Shown here: positions 52,558-64,000 of the stretch, piece after piece
Position numbering within the stretch: position 1 is the stretch's first letter
How the letters are laid out: each line of letters starts with the position of its first letter
Source of the DNA: Thozetella sp. PMI_491
Taxonomy: Eukaryota > Ascomycota > Sordariomycetes > Chaetosphaeriales > Chaetosphaeriaceae
DNA: 64,000 bases
NCBI GenBank assembly: GCA_021432635.1
Contig: MU270058.1
Span: forward strand, 124,001 to 188,000
Direction of reading: 5' to 3'
Notes under the pieces: model-generated
Told to the model about the DNA's origin: nothing
Databases searched by the model: none
Seen by the model: only the letters and a program-made list of their open reading frames with translations
Program-made: the position numbers and the translations under genes

Positions 52558-53363
52558 ATGCCGTCACCATGTCTCATCTTGGTGATGGCGAGCGGGAATG
52601 GTTCCAACTTTCAGGCGCTCATCAACGCGGTCGGTGAGGGCAAGATCCCGAACTCCAAAATCATCCGCCTGATCGTGAACCGCAAGAAGGCCTACGCGGT
52701 CCAGCGTGCCGAGCAGGCCGGCATCCCGTCTGAATACTTCAACCTCATCTCGAACGGCTTCCAGGCGGCCGGCGAGAAGGACCCGCAGAAGCTACAGGAG
52801 GCCAGGGACAAGTACGACGCCGCCCTAGCCACAAAGATTCTTCAGGACGAGCCCAGGCCAGACCTCATCGTTCTGGCGGGCTGGATGTACGTTTTTGGGA
52901 AGTCCTTCCTCGACCCGCTTAAGGCGGCGGGCATCCAAATCATCAACCTGCATCCGGTAAGAACCTACCTCCCAATGCCGTGCTAGCTCTCATTATGTGG
53001 ATGCTGACCTGGCCATACAGGCTCTTCCAGGTAAGAAGCACTGCACTCCTCTTCTCAAAGGTATAGAATGACGAGCACGAGCACTGCTAACGGCGCACAG
53101 GTCGCTATGACGGCGCTGATGCTATCGAGCGCGCATATGCCGACTTTACCGCCGGTAAGCTCGAGAACAACACAACAGGTATCATGATCCACCACGTCAT
53201 CGACCAAGTCGATCGTGGAGAGCCGATTCTCACTCGAGAAATCGAATGCCAAGAAGGCGAGAGCCTGGACCAGCTGAAGGAGAGGATACATTCCCACGAG
53301 CACGAGCTGATTGTTGAAGCAACGGCTAAGATCGCGACCGAGATATCGTCAGCCAAAGCATAA
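52558..53363 (+). CDS. ade8: Phosphoribosylglycinamide (GAR) formyltransferase
   Basis: Third step of de novo purine synthesis: transfer of a formyl group from 10-formyl-tetrahydrofolate to GAR, in the cytosol. Three exons, 52558-52956, 53021-53030 and 53101-53363, give 223 aa, normal for the fungal monofunctional enzyme. The GAR phosphate loop is MASGNGSNFQAL near the start, followed by INRK-like VNRKKAY. The catalytic region reads LAGWMYVFG and then INLHPALPGRYDGADAIERAY, where the second exon of only 10 nt supplies ALPG. The later GIMIHHVIDQVDRGEPI holds the conserved Asp. Introns start GTAAGA on both sides of the micro-exon and end ACAG and CACAG. Skipping the micro-exon would shift the frame. 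Confidence 0.93.
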
Positions 53364-55558
53364 AATATGCTTGAGAACTGTAGCGGCGCGAGAACCTAAG
53401 GAAGCGATAGTAGAAAATTACAAAAGGAGGTTGGTATCACCAAGAGAGCAACACACGCAATTAAGCATTTATACCAAGTGATCATCCTTAGTCAGGTACT
53501 AAAAGCATTTTTGACTTCTCAAGCACACTAGAGGGGCAGCATGATCAGAAATCAGGCATTATGCTACTCGGGCTAGAATTTTAGCCAAGCCCATGCTACA
53601 GAAGCGTGAAGTGCAAGCTCAAAAGGCCAGGCCTAGGTAGGCTGTAGCAAAGGGCAGCTTAGAGGTGCATCTCATTCCGTCGTCTAAACCGAAGGTACCA
53701 GTTGCAGACGAGCTGTGAATGTGGTTTGCACGACATCGCCAACAAACGAGTTAGTTTCAGGAATGAGACGAGATGGAGGAAGCCAATATCGGATGTTGGA
53801 CGGAGAAGGGATGTAAAGAATGCACCAGCATCAGGTCTACCTGGTGTGGGGTCTACTGGCAATAGAATCGCATAACCGACATAAGCAATTTTCTTAAAAC
53901 TTGCGCCATGTTCTTAAGCTGCTGGATTCCCTGGGTCATAGATTCCAGTGCTGCGTAGCGACCTGCTGTGTTGTACTAAAGACCGAGCCATTCATATGTG
54001 TAGGTGGTTATTAGCCGAGTCGGTGCCTTGGAGAGGGGTTCCAGAAATGGGAGGCCTGCCATTTTTGGTTGGACAAAACGCCGACACAAAACCTCAAGGG
54101 AAGGAAAGGGGCGCTATAGGTCACGTCTTCGCGTTCAACTACGATTGTCGTCTAGATTGGCCCTCCATTTTGCAGCTGGAATGAGCATCTCTTTTTGTGC
54201 ATGTCTCAGGACGCGACGAAGTGACATCACCGCGACGAGGGGCTGGACGTGACCGGCAGGCTGGGCCGGACGGAGGTAGAATGCCCGGCGGCTGACCGGG
54301 AGGATCGACTTGCTTTCTTCCCGCCCTTGCTCCCTGAGCGCTGCAGAATGCTGAGATCGACCCCCCACCGCCCAAGCCGCCCAAGGTTTGGTGTTTCGTT
54401 TCGAGAGGTACCCGGTTTCGCAACCCCCCTGGCTGAGGTTGTACAGCCACGCAGGCCGCCAGGGAGCAAGACATTATCGAAAGCGGCCAGCACTGGGGCT
54501 GATGGCGATGGGGCTTCGCCGGCGAGGTCTCACTCCCTAACCGCTGCAGAGCCGATTGGCATCCGGCAGTCCCCCCACGCCCCGAGCCGACTCGATGACG
54601 GCGCGAAAAGTCACGGGTGCGCACCGCGAAAAAGCGAAGGACAGGGCCGTAATTAAGCTTGAAAATCGTGCCCTCGTCCGCCGGCGGCCTGCAGAAGAGC
54701 CAAGAGCGGATTACCGGCGATCAACGGCTGCAGGTCCCCCGCCCAAGGCCAGAGGTTCAGCAGGGGCCAGGGGCTACCGGCGCAATTGAGGCCTCTGGTT
54801 CGTCCAATTTTATCAAGTGGGGACGGATTTAGAAACCGAACGTGTCTCGAAAGGAACTGTCTTCCCCGGAAAATTGGCTTGTGCTGCTTCGTCCGGTCCC
54901 ATATTGGGCGAATGTCCGGCCAATCAAAGCGCAGATCTGTCCTGCCAGGTACCCCTTGGCTTATCTGCTTTGCCCCTTTTCCTCGACCCTTCATCTCCTG
55001 AGCCAGGAACCCTTCCCGCCACTCTTTCCCATCGTCACCGAGTCCTTTCGCGTGGGGTGCCTGAGTCCACTCTCCGCTCCGTCTGCCTGTCCCAGGACGT
55101 CGACACCACACTCTCTCCTCAGTCGTTCATTATCCCGACACGGTCCATACGACCACAGCCGCTCTCTCCTTCCCTCCTTTCGCTCTCTTCCCTCCGTCTG
55201 CCTTGTGTGCATTGCAGCGCTCCCCACCCTTTCCTTTCTTGGCAATCGTCAATTGACCTTGACGAGGCCTTTTTTTTCTCTACCTATCTCAAGTACGCCA
55301 CCTAATCTCAGGGCTGCCTCCGTCGCCCGCGACTAGTTTGAGATAGCTTTGCGAACAAGCGGGGAACACACAGGAATGCAGAGGTGAAGCCAGCCGGGAA
55401 AAGAAAACAACCTCATCGCGCGAGACCAGACCTCGTCGTCCGTCCGCTCCTTCCTCGACTACTCGGTCGACTACCCGAGCCACGGCTAGATCGCCGCACT
55501 CGTCCATCCTTCACACACACGCCTCGTTCAGGCTCCATCACGATCGCCTCCGTCCGTC
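53364..55558. other. Intergenic, long CRH upstream region
   Basis: Between the GAR formyltransferase gene and the CRH gene. The last 450 bases before 55559 are strongly pyrimidine-rich (for example 55155-55205), typical of the leader of a highly expressed fungal gene. Frames of up to 164 codons at 54653-55336 lack family features and overlap each other on both strands, so I do not call them. Confidence 0.5.
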
Positions 55559-57384
55559 ATGATGTCGCGATCCTTCCTCGCCTCGGCCGTCGGGCTGTTG
55601 GCCTACTCGACTCTCCTTCAGAATGTCGCTGCCCAGGTCACGACATCGTGCCAGCCGCTGAACACGACGTGTCCTGCCGACCCGGCCTTCGGCATGGACT
55701 ACAACTTCAACTTCAACTCGACGCCCAACACCAAGGCCTGGGAGACCCAGGTCGGCCCCGTCACCTACGACGCCACCAATGGCGCCAAGTTCACTGTCGC
55801 TAAGCAGGGCGACTCGCCCACCATCCGCACCAAGTTCTACTTCTTCTTTGGCCGCGTCGAGGTCTGGCTGAAGACGGCCCCCGGAACCGGTATCATCAGC
55901 TCCCTGATGCTGCTCAGCGACGACCTCGACGAGATTGACTGGGAGTTCATGGGCGGCAACGGCACCCACGCCGAGACCAACTACTTCGGAAAAGGTGTCC
56001 AGGACTTCCACAACGCCATCTACTACCCTGTCAATGGCGGCACCCAGGCCGACTACCACAACTACACCATTGACTGGACCAAGGACGCACTGAACTTCTA
56101 TGTCGACTCGCAGAAGGTCCGCACCCTGCTTCCCAAGGACGCGAACAACACCCTCTACTACCCCCAGACACCGATGCGCTTGTCGATGGGCATCTGGGCC
56201 GGCGGTGACCCGACGCTTCCCGAGGGAACTCGCCAGTGGGCCGGCGGTGATACCGACTACTCCAAGGGCCCCTTCAACATGTACGTCAAGAACTGCCACA
56301 TCACCGACTACAGCACCGGATCCGAGTACACCTACGGCGACAAGACCGGCTCGTGGGAGAGCATCCAGATCAAGAGGTTAGTGGCCCCTCCCAAGCGTGA
56401 CTTCGTCTACATACAAGCTCATACTGACTTGACTGCAGCGGCAACTCCACCACCAAGGAGGCCATCAACGCCGTTCCCGACCCGACGCTCGCTGACAAGT
56501 GGAATGCCCTACCCTCGGGAGCTAAGACGGCCGTGTATGCCGCCGCTGGTGGCGTCGGTGCCCTTATCGTCGGCGCTGCTGCTTTCTACTGCATCCGCCA
56601 GCGCCGCCGTGGCGCCGCTGAGGCCAAGCTCGCGGAGCAGAAAGCCGATGAGGAGCGCCGCGAGCTGGAAGCATTCCACAAGGCCGGCATCAACCCGGAC
56701 AGCTTCCGGGAGGACGCGACTGAGTACAATGCCAAGGAAATGGCCCGCGACGGCATGAACCAGGGTAACAGCTACAGCATTCCCAACTCCCCGGCCGGCC
56801 ATCCTGCAGGTGCTGCCGCCCTCGGTGTTGGCGCCGGTGCGGCAGCAATGAGCGGTGCCCGGAGCCCCATGCCCCTTCTCGGTAACGGCCAGACAAGCCC
56901 TCGCAGCCCGCATGAGACTCCCTTCAGCGACCACCCCCCTGTTTCTCGCGATGGCCCCTTCTCTGACCGCCACACTGCTTCTCGCGACGGCTCCTTCGAC
57001 CGCGTCCCCGCTTCTCGCGATGGTCCCTTCGCTGACCGTCACACTGCTTCTCGCGATGGCTCCTTCGTCGACCGCTCCATGCACAATGCTTCTCCCGCCG
57101 GCAGCCTCCGCTCCCCTCCGCCGCTCGCCAACCCCATGATGCGGAACCCCAGCCCCGGTCATCAGCAGCGCAGCTTCACGGCTCCCAACGGTCCCATGCG
57201 GGTTGGATCGCCAGGCCCGGGCCAGGGCGGCTATGACATGCAGAGGATGGCCAGCCCCGGCCCGATGGGTCACCCGCAGCGCAGCTTCACAAGTGGCGGC
57301 TACGGACCCCAGCCAGGCGCGCAGCCCTACGGTCGTAATGATGGCCACGACCAAGGATACTGGAGTGGCAACAACTACAGGTAG
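55559..57384 (+). CDS. CRH-type GH16 cell-wall chitin-glucan transglycosylase with membrane span
   Basis: Member of the CRH/UTR2 group that links chitin to beta-glucan in the cell wall. Exons 55559-56376 and 56439-57384 (62-nt intron, GTTAGT to TGCAG) give 587 aa. A signal peptide (about 1-25, ending VAAQ) precedes a Cys pair region. The GH16 catalytic motif is DEIDWEF with Glu125, Asp127 and Glu129, followed by TNYFGKG, HNYTIDW and PMRLSMGIWAGGDP. Instead of the usual Ser-rich GPI anchor signal there is a transmembrane segment at about 301-324, then a basic and Glu-rich helix and a long cytoplasmic tail with SRDGPF/SDRH-type repeats and Pro/Ser/Gly-rich sequence. The first of two adjacent ATGs was used. 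The long pyrimidine-rich leader suggests strong expression. Confidence 0.92.
56916..57090 (+). repeat. Degenerate SRDG-type coding repeat in the CRH tail
   Basis: Five units built on SRDG(P/S)F(S/A/V)DR, about 14 residues apart, alternate long and short spacing. At DNA level the TTCTCGCGAYGG core recurs. It is low-complexity tail sequence in frame. Confidence 0.6.
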
Positions 57385-60025
57385 TCCTGGGTAGAAGGGA
57401 TGCGGGGTAGATAAGAGGGGTTTTCGGTTTTCCTTTGGTGTTATCCTGGGCATGGAGCGATTTTTTATGCAAACTTCACGAACGATACTTCTACTTCATA
57501 GATGGCCGGGCGCTTTGGCTCCTAACATCGAGGCGGGGCCCTAGAAAGGCATCCCCGCTGTACAATATCTAGTACCCGACATATATGGTCCAGATGTACT
57601 CTTAGTTCTTAACTTTTCCTCTCGGCTGTCTCGAATCGCGGGGATGGTGGAAGATAGATGGGGTGCGGCGATACAGAAAGAAGAGGCCTGTAGCCTGAAC
57701 AGAATCTCGCCCCTGGTGTCGTCTCGATTTCGGACGCTCACGAATACGATCCTATATCACTCGTCATTCGCTGCTAAAGTGGTTGCATATGTTGCCGTGC
57801 TCGGTCCCGCCGTCAGACAGACTGCTGTCGCTTAGTTCATTCCGCTTGGCCAGCTATTAACAAGGGGACCGAAACAGCGTAGAGGAGTAGCGGATGTGTT
57901 CCATGCTTCATTTCCGGGGCGGCCAGGGGCGCGCCGAGAAACCTAATCTCCAGGGAGGGTCGGCCCGCCCAACAAAATGAAGAGCGGGGAGGTTAGGAAA
58001 GCAGGAATGGAATCGCTATCTGCCCAGTGGAACCAGCACCATCGGCGCTTGATGGCGCCGGAGCGGCCGTTCCAATCGCGGCATGCCGAGAAGTTCCTAT
58101 TGCTGCTTCCTTGCAGGCTGTAATATCGCCTTGTTCAAAAGCCCGGCGATAACCCTGGAGACCTCATAGGCGGGTATCAACGGACTCGAGTGATAACTCA
58201 TCTATATCTTTCGCACCTCCTCCCACACATAACTGAACTTGCATTCCTAGGAGCACCTATGGAAGACTGGGCGGAATTATTCGCAGTCATCTAGGATGGA
58301 TGGGAAGAGGGGGAGGGACCTGGGCCGTATGTCGCGAACCATAGAGTAGAGTCAGAGGCCAACAACTGTTCGGTTCAAAGCCACTGGCATAGGTAATCCC
58401 TCTCAACTCACGCCAAACTACACAGAATACATGTTTCCGAGAATACAGTAAGTTCAACAAGCTTATCTTGACGTCCTGCCACTTATCCTGTCTCACCCCC
58501 CAGTCAGGAGGCAGTTGTTGATATGAAAAAGGGGGTGGCTCGGGTCAAAGGCGACCGATTGGAAGAGGGGAGGACCTTAGTTTCAACAGTCGAAGCAATA
58601 AGCGTAGATCAAGTAACTGAGACTCCAAGTAGTCATTAAGAGTTTTAATAGGGGAGGAAAACATGTGTTGGATAGAATGTACATGGTTACCATGCACCGA
58701 TTTAGTCGTCTTAGCAAATTAGATATTTATTCTTGGCCTTTTGTCACCGGCACTTGAGAGGCACTGGGCGATCTAGACGTGTAACTTGAGATAAACTATA
58801 GCGTATTATAATACATTTCTATAATCCTCCTTTGTACATGTCACAACAAAACATATACCCAGTAGCTCTCATGAAGTTAACGGTTGAAGACTCGCTTGCT
58901 TCCCTTTCGTACTGGGGAAGCTCGCCTTTATTATATACAAGTTTCCCACGCTCTCTTGACCGCTTTTCCAGTGTACAGGGGCGTGTGCGTGACCATTAAA
59001 GACTGCTTGCTACTGTAAGTAAGATCCCTTGTTCGTGGATCGGTTGCTTGCCGAGCCAGTTTACGAGCTTCCCCTGCTTCCAGCTGGCAGGACTGACGCC
59101 CAGCTGCGAGCTATACCCCTGCTTCCTTTCTGACAGAAACAGAATAGCCTAGACTTCTCAGCCGCGGTCGAGAGCGGTGCGCAACAAGACGACATTGAAG
59201 GAAGCCTGTCGTTTAAACGTCACTGGATACTAAATAGGGTTTAAGAGTGTGACCGGTTAGTCCAATGGTGGTACTATAATCTTGATAACTTACCGAGAAA
59301 CCTCAAAATAACTGTATTAGTTCTTTGGGTATATGTTCAAACAGAGACTTGCTATTACATTTTACATCCATATCCTGGGAAGCCATCGAATCGGTGTATG
59401 GCGTATACTCTCTGACGCCTGAGTTCGTCGCCTCAAAGAGTCTCCCCCTTACGCTGCCTTCTCTACACGAGTTAATACGGATTTATATCCTTAAAGCCTA
59501 CCATAAAATTCTTTACGTCGTATATATACCTTCTTAGAATAATAGCGAAAAAAAAATATAATCTTATTCCCTATTAATAGAATATATTATAAAGGCACTT
59601 CCTTCACCTTTTTTTTGTAGAGAGAAGCTAGATCGTGCTATTGAGTATGACTCGTGTTGCTTCGATATACTCCGGCAGAGTATTATGTGTTATGCCAATG
59701 ATCAGCTGTACACCACCAGCTATAATGACGTAGGGTCCAGCCAGACGCGGCAAAACCGCGACTGGGATGCTCTGAGGGATTGGGCGGTGGAGAGGTAGGC
59801 ACGCTACCATGGCTACATGTGAAAAGGTGAGTTTCTTATGCGCCAACAGATGAAATCTCATTAATATATACTTTGTGCTTTGTACTGCAGCTACCTATCC
59901 AGGCAAGCGTTTTCCCCTGATGCAATCCGCCGTAGCGCCCCAAGCCCAAGACTGATCCTCCCAGCCTCCGGAGTAAAGCTCATATTCTACCCCTCGGCCA
60001 TCCAGAACGGCTCCTCGCGCGCTCA
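57385..60025. other. Intergenic region, partly AT-rich
   Basis: Between the CRH gene (+) and the DUF4360 gene (-). The part 58640-59620 is AT-rich with A and T runs and short frames only, as in decayed repeats, but no element ends were identified. No gene is supported. Confidence 0.45.
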
Positions 60026-60811
60026 TCATTTCTTGCAGGCCTTCCACTGCAGGTGAATCTGGTGGGTGAAGGCGACGGTGGCGTCGTCGTCCGTCACCTC
60101 GCCCATGGCCGTGTTGTTCCGGCTGGTCAGGGCGATGCGGTTGTTGATGTTGAGGATGCCGTTGGCGCCGCACGGGCTGTAGATGTAGCTCGCCGTCGGC
60201 ACCTGGTCCTGCTTGGTGTAGACCTGGCCGGCCGCCCACTGGCCGCCGCCGCTGATGGTGGTCTGCGTGGTCGTCGTGGCGCCGGCGTCCTGGCTGAAGA
60301 AGTAGGTGCTGTAGAAGGTGCCCGTCACACCCGTGTCGAGCTGCGCATACCCGTGGTATGTGCTCTCAACGACGGCGAACTGGAAGCCACCAGGGTACTA
60401 TAGGTGTGATGTCAGCATATATCATAACAGAAACCATGGAGGAGGCGGGCAAACCTTGAGGTTCAGGTGCAGCTGGCAGTTCTTGGTCTTCAGCGTAGGG
60501 TCATAACCAGGCCCGATGTAGGTCTGGAACTTGTCGAAACCAAATGTGATGACCTGGCTCTCATCGTTAGCCAGAGTGCGGGTACGCAGGAGGCGGAGGG
60601 CACGAAGCCAGGAAAGCCATACCGTCTGGTCAGCCGACAGACTGGTCGATACTGAGCCCTGGGGACAGCCGTTGCCCGAGAAGCTCGCGCCAGTGATCTG
60701 GACCTGGTTCGGATCAGGCTTGTCGCCGGAAGACACGAAGCCAAAGTCGGGTTGCTGAGCAGTAGGGATGGCAGCCACGAGGCCGGGCACGAGGAAGAGG
60801 GCGGAACGCAT
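60026..60811 (-). CDS. DUF4360 small secreted protein
   Basis: Secreted protein of about 200 residues found widely in ascomycetes; no biochemical role is known. Exons 60811-60623, 60553-60455 and 60397-60026 join in phase 0 to 219 aa. A signal peptide covers about 1-15. Family blocks are ITGASFSGNGCPQGSVSTSLSADQT, then VITFGFDKFQTYIGPG, NCQLHLNLKYPGGFQFAV, STYHGYAQLD and, near the end, YSPCGANGILNINNRIAL. The first intron (69 nt, GTATGG to GCCAG with GCTAAC inside) has no stop and keeps the frame; retained, it would insert 23 residues into a conserved strand, so splicing is the better model. The second intron is 57 nt. Confidence 0.9.
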
Positions 60812-63553
60812 TCTGGCTGTGTGTGGGAAGGTGGATGCAGAGGCGGAGGCCGGCGAGATGAGTCTTCAAGCTGGTAGCTCTGAGGCTGTCTGTAGTAGTG
60901 ATCTGGAGAGGCTGCTGAGGTGCTGAGAGAAAGACCGTGATCCTGACCGCGGCATAGGATGACTTTATACCCCGATTCTGGAGAGGAGCTCCCAACCCTC
61001 CGCCTCCTCCCACCCTCCCTCTTTCTCGCGATGCCGCAGCATTGCAGCGTTGCAGTGGACCATCTTGCAGCGCTCCAGCTGCAGGTCCGGCAGAGACCTG
61101 CGCTTGGTCGTCCAGTCCGGCCGCGACCGGTTCTGCGAGGTCTTGGCTTGCTGGGGTTTTAATTGCCCCAGATATTGCGTGCTGTTCCGCAAGCCTGCAG
61201 ACCTCGACAACGACGACGCTGCCAACACCGAGAGCTCTGCGCAAGCGGCTGCCAAAAAGACAAAAGACTAGACCTGGAGAGCCCTGAGCGTCTAAGCCTC
61301 GTAAATGCAGCGGCTCGATTCTCGAAATTGCGGGTGAAGTAAGGATAAATGGGGGCACATATTGACGCGGGATCTCCAACCCTCGGATCGGCCGTCACCA
61401 CCGACGAACACCTCAGCAAACCGAAGCCCAGGCGGCTCACGCACCGTCTTTTGTCCCTTCGTCGCCGCGCACGTCGTCGAGATTGCCGCTCCGCAACATG
61501 ACGCTATGAAGACAACTTGGGATACTTTTTATAGAAACCCTTCGTAAAAGCCCAGCGGAGTTCTCGCTGCTCGGCCCGCAGCCCCTCAGGCCCTTTGGCT
61601 CGATTACGCCTCGTCGAGCGGGGAGAGAGTACGTAGGGCCATCATGTTGACATTTCCTCAGACCCAGCCCCCGGGGATGGCATCACGCAATGGAGTGCTG
61701 ATCGCGCTCCAGCCCGCTGGGACAAGCCTTGGGGGAGGTGGTGGTGCTGCAACCCCCTGGAACCGCATGAACGAAACCGCGGTTCGCTAGGCCAGACTCG
61801 GCCACGGAACTGGCGCCATCTGTCGATCGCCTCGAGGGGGGCTAGCCGAGCAGCTCGCGCCTGGGCCCCGTCGGCGGGTGACCGCCAGGCTGGCCGTACC
61901 CAACGCAGCGAAGCGGAGGGGGAGGGCGAGATCTCCTAGCCAGGCATCCAGGGCCGGCGCCCGGTCGGGCGTTCTCTCCATGGCCAGAAAACAAACATCC
62001 TCCACGATTGCTATTTTTACTGCTAGGCTCAGGGTCTCCTAGATTAAGCTTAAATGACGCCTCGGTAACACCCAGGACCTGGCTGACGGAGTGGCGATCC
62101 AAGGCAGGCCGCGCGAGGCAACCGGGATGAACAAGTCCTATTAAGGATATTAGGTCACCTGACGGCCACTGTCCTTTGCCCTTATTTGCTCGACGGCGGC
62201 GGGCCAGGGACGCTTCCTGTTCCTGGAGGCCCCGCGGTGAGCGGAGGCCCGCGGAGGTTCCCACGTCTTCATGCTATGATACAGGCTATATCCTATAGGC
62301 CGTCAGCTTGGCATTGGTATTCCATGGCCCAGCAATATTCCAGACGCGGCCTGCTTTCCGTGTCAGGACTCCGGGGAGGGACAAAGCGAAGCTTCCTGCT
62401 GGGCGGCCCCCGTGCCGCATCACGGGGCAAGTCACGAAAGGGGTCAGGCCGACGAGCATATCGTCCGTCCTTTTCCTAACCCAGCTAGACATTTGCTTCC
62501 CGTGGCGGTCGGTACCAGAAAGGCCCAGTAAGCTCCACTCTGCACGGTTCTGAGCTCTCATGCGGCTGCTCTGGCTATTGCATATTGCGGAAGCCTGGAC
62601 CACATACTCCGGGCTGGCTCGCCGCGGCTCCACGTCCACTCGCCACCCCGTTCAAGCCTCAGACTACCTGCCTCTAATCACTTAGTCGTCACGGAGACCC
62701 ATCTTCGATCGTCGCAACTGGTGTATTTACGTAAGGGTAAAGGTGCCTGCCAAGACTCAGAGGAAGGACCTTTGATCGGTCCCTCGAAACCCCCTCAGCG
62801 CTGCGAGACATCCAGTCCTTGCTTACGCCAAGATAGACCCAGACCGTACGTCCAATGGCTGGTGAAAGTGCGAAAAGAAAATTCCGTAGCCCATTTCACG
62901 GACAAATACTCCAATATACACCCAACTCGGCGAGATGACACAGCAAGCCAGGGCGGCGGGCCCAGCCGCCTAGAACCCCTCTCGATCGTAGGACCCAGGT
63001 AATGGGAGGGGCGCATGCATATGTAGCACGGTGGAGCAGAGCAGAGCCGCGAATGGCCTAAGAATAGGTGCAAACATAGGGCCTCAATATCTTCGCGATA
63101 TGGCCGCGGCCTTGGGGGACAAAGTCCCAGGTCCATGGTATGCAGGGTCGGTGGAGCCGCGGCCGACACTAGACCGGGACCTAGGCTCACATTCGATCTT
63201 GACCACTGCCGAGAAGCCGATCTGAGTGCTGAGTATAGTGCAGATGTGTTGTAGCATCCAATCAAGATGGCGGGGCGGCCGAGAGAGAGCGGTAGCTTCT
63301 CAGTTGCAACATAAGAGTCAGCCAAGGAAGAGTAGGGACCGTAGAAGGACCTTCATATGGTAGTAGTGGAACGTCGGTGCCTCTATTCTGAATAGGAAGC
63401 AAAATTTCAGTCTAAGCGGCCAACACTCCTGCAGGTAATTGAGCAGAGAAGCAATCTAACGCAAGGCCTATCTGTGTACACCGCTACCGAACACCTCACA
63501 ACTCACAGTTCACATCAAAGACCTACAGTCCTAAAGATGACTTTTGTTTCCTT
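60812..63553. other. Intergenic region, no gene supported
   Basis: Between two minus-strand genes. Two minus-strand frames of 221 and 176 codons (60714-61379, 62795-63325) have no start context, domain or composition that separates them from chance frames in GC-rich DNA. No repeats are recognised. Confidence 0.45.
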
Positions 63554-64000
63554 CTAAGCTTCTGCCTGCTTGAGCAGGCCCTCGAGGTTGATGCTCTTGG
63601 GTCGCTCGATCGGGAGGCCGAGTGCGCGATCCCAGATCAGCTGGGCCAGGGGACCAAGGCCGCGCGAGACGCCGAAGGTGGCGGTGTAGTAGAGAGTCTC
63701 GTGGAAGCCGTAGTGGTGGAACAGGACGCCCGAGCTGCTATCAACGTTGGGGTAGGGGTTCTTGGTCTTTCCGTGCTTCTTCAGCACCTCCGGGGCGATC
63801 CGGCTGTTCTTGGAGACGAGCTGGAAGACGGGGTCGTTGGCGATCTCGGGGCGCGCGGCGGCATAGTCCATCAGGGCCTCGAAGCGGGGGTCGGGCTTGC
63901 GGAGGACGGCGTGGCCGTAACCGGGAACAACACGGCCGCTGTTGAGCGTCGACCACAGGTAGTCGTTGACGTCCTTATCCGTGTACGACGCCGGGATATT
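63554..64000 (-). CDS. Citrate synthase, mitochondrial, C-terminal part (5' end outside window)
   Basis: Condenses oxaloacetate and acetyl-CoA to citrate in the TCA cycle. The frame runs from the window edge to TAA at 63556-63554, with 148 residues visible. The second catalytic His lies in [17 protein letters not shown] and the catalytic Asp in [15 protein letters not shown]. The tail with [29 protein letters not shown] is typical of fungal and animal mitochondrial CIT1. The C-terminus ends QAEA without a peroxisomal SKL signal, which favours the mitochondrial form; the transit peptide is outside the window. Confidence 0.92.
   Translation of the reverse strand, partial: NIPASYTDKDVNDYLWSTLNSGRVVPGYGHAVLRKPDPRFEALMDYAAARPEIANDPVFQLVSKNSRIAPEVLKKHGKTKNPYPNVDSSSGVLFHHYGFHETLYYTATFGVSRGLGPLAQLIWDRALGLPIERPKSINLEGLLKQAEA

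Noticed and set aside
55538..57453. Minus-strand frames of 253 and 314 codons
   Set aside because: Antisense to the CRH gene; composition mirrors the Pro/Gly/Ser tail and there is no start context.
60714..61379. Minus-strand 221-codon frame upstream of the DUF4360 gene
   Set aside because: It overlaps the DUF4360 start in another frame and covers its promoter. No domain or signal peptide is present.
62795..63325. Minus-strand 176-codon frame
   Set aside because: No recognisable domain, no intron signals needed or seen, and composition like random GC-rich sequence. Left as intergenic.
1..64000. CRISPR arrays, bacterial operons, replication origins, rRNA
   Set aside because: None seen. Gene structure, introns and families are eukaryotic, and the only spaced repeats are the in-frame peptide repeats.

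Overview
The window is nuclear DNA of a filamentous ascomycete (Pezizomycotina, probably Sordariomycetes). The genes carry short introns of about 50-75 nt with fungal donors (GTAAGT, GTACGT, GTGAGT), CTAAC or CTGAC branch sites and CAG/TAG acceptors, and there are no operons. The families are fungal: DUR3 urea permease, HET domain, CRH-type GH16, ABCC pump, DUF3176, DUF4360 and DUF3328/UstY. I rebuilt intron-exon structures by hand from reading frame, splice consensus and family motifs. The species cannot be named from the sequence alone.

Left part (1-20 kb): the end of a Ser/Thr/Pro-rich protein, the urea permease gene with a long upstream region holding GATA sites, a small membrane-anchored protein, a membrane-bound GH3 beta-glucosidase, a three-exon 228-aa protein, a small secreted protein, a coactosin-type actin-binding protein and a broken chitin synthase copy.

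Middle part (20-43 kb): the accessory region. It has a cytochrome P450, a secreted protein, a GFA/CENP-V-fold protein with a duplicated upstream segment, two membrane or secreted proteins of unknown role, a DUF3176 membrane protein, a UstY-type (DUF3328) oxidase gene, a divergently transcribed precursor with five identical Kex2-bounded 17-residue repeats, a small secreted protein, a HET-domain protein and a flavin monooxygenase. UstY plus a Kex2-repeat precursor is the core of a dikaritin-type fungal RiPP pathway (the ustiloxin, phomopsin and asperipin class). This is the strongest candidate for an undescribed system here. A 250-bp dispersed direct repeat lies on either side of that pair, at 25.2 and 35.6 kb.

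Right part (43-64 kb): a TPR-SET protein, a nine-exon ABCC transporter, the GAR formyltransferase gene (ADE8/PurN type) with a 10-nt exon, a CRH cell-wall transglycosylase with a membrane span and long tail, a DUF4360 secreted protein and the C-terminal end of mitochondrial citrate synthase cut by the window edge. The FMO, P450 and ABC transporter are enzyme types often found in RiPP or other metabolite clusters. Whether they belong with the UstY/precursor pair cannot be decided from sequence, because unrelated genes lie between them.
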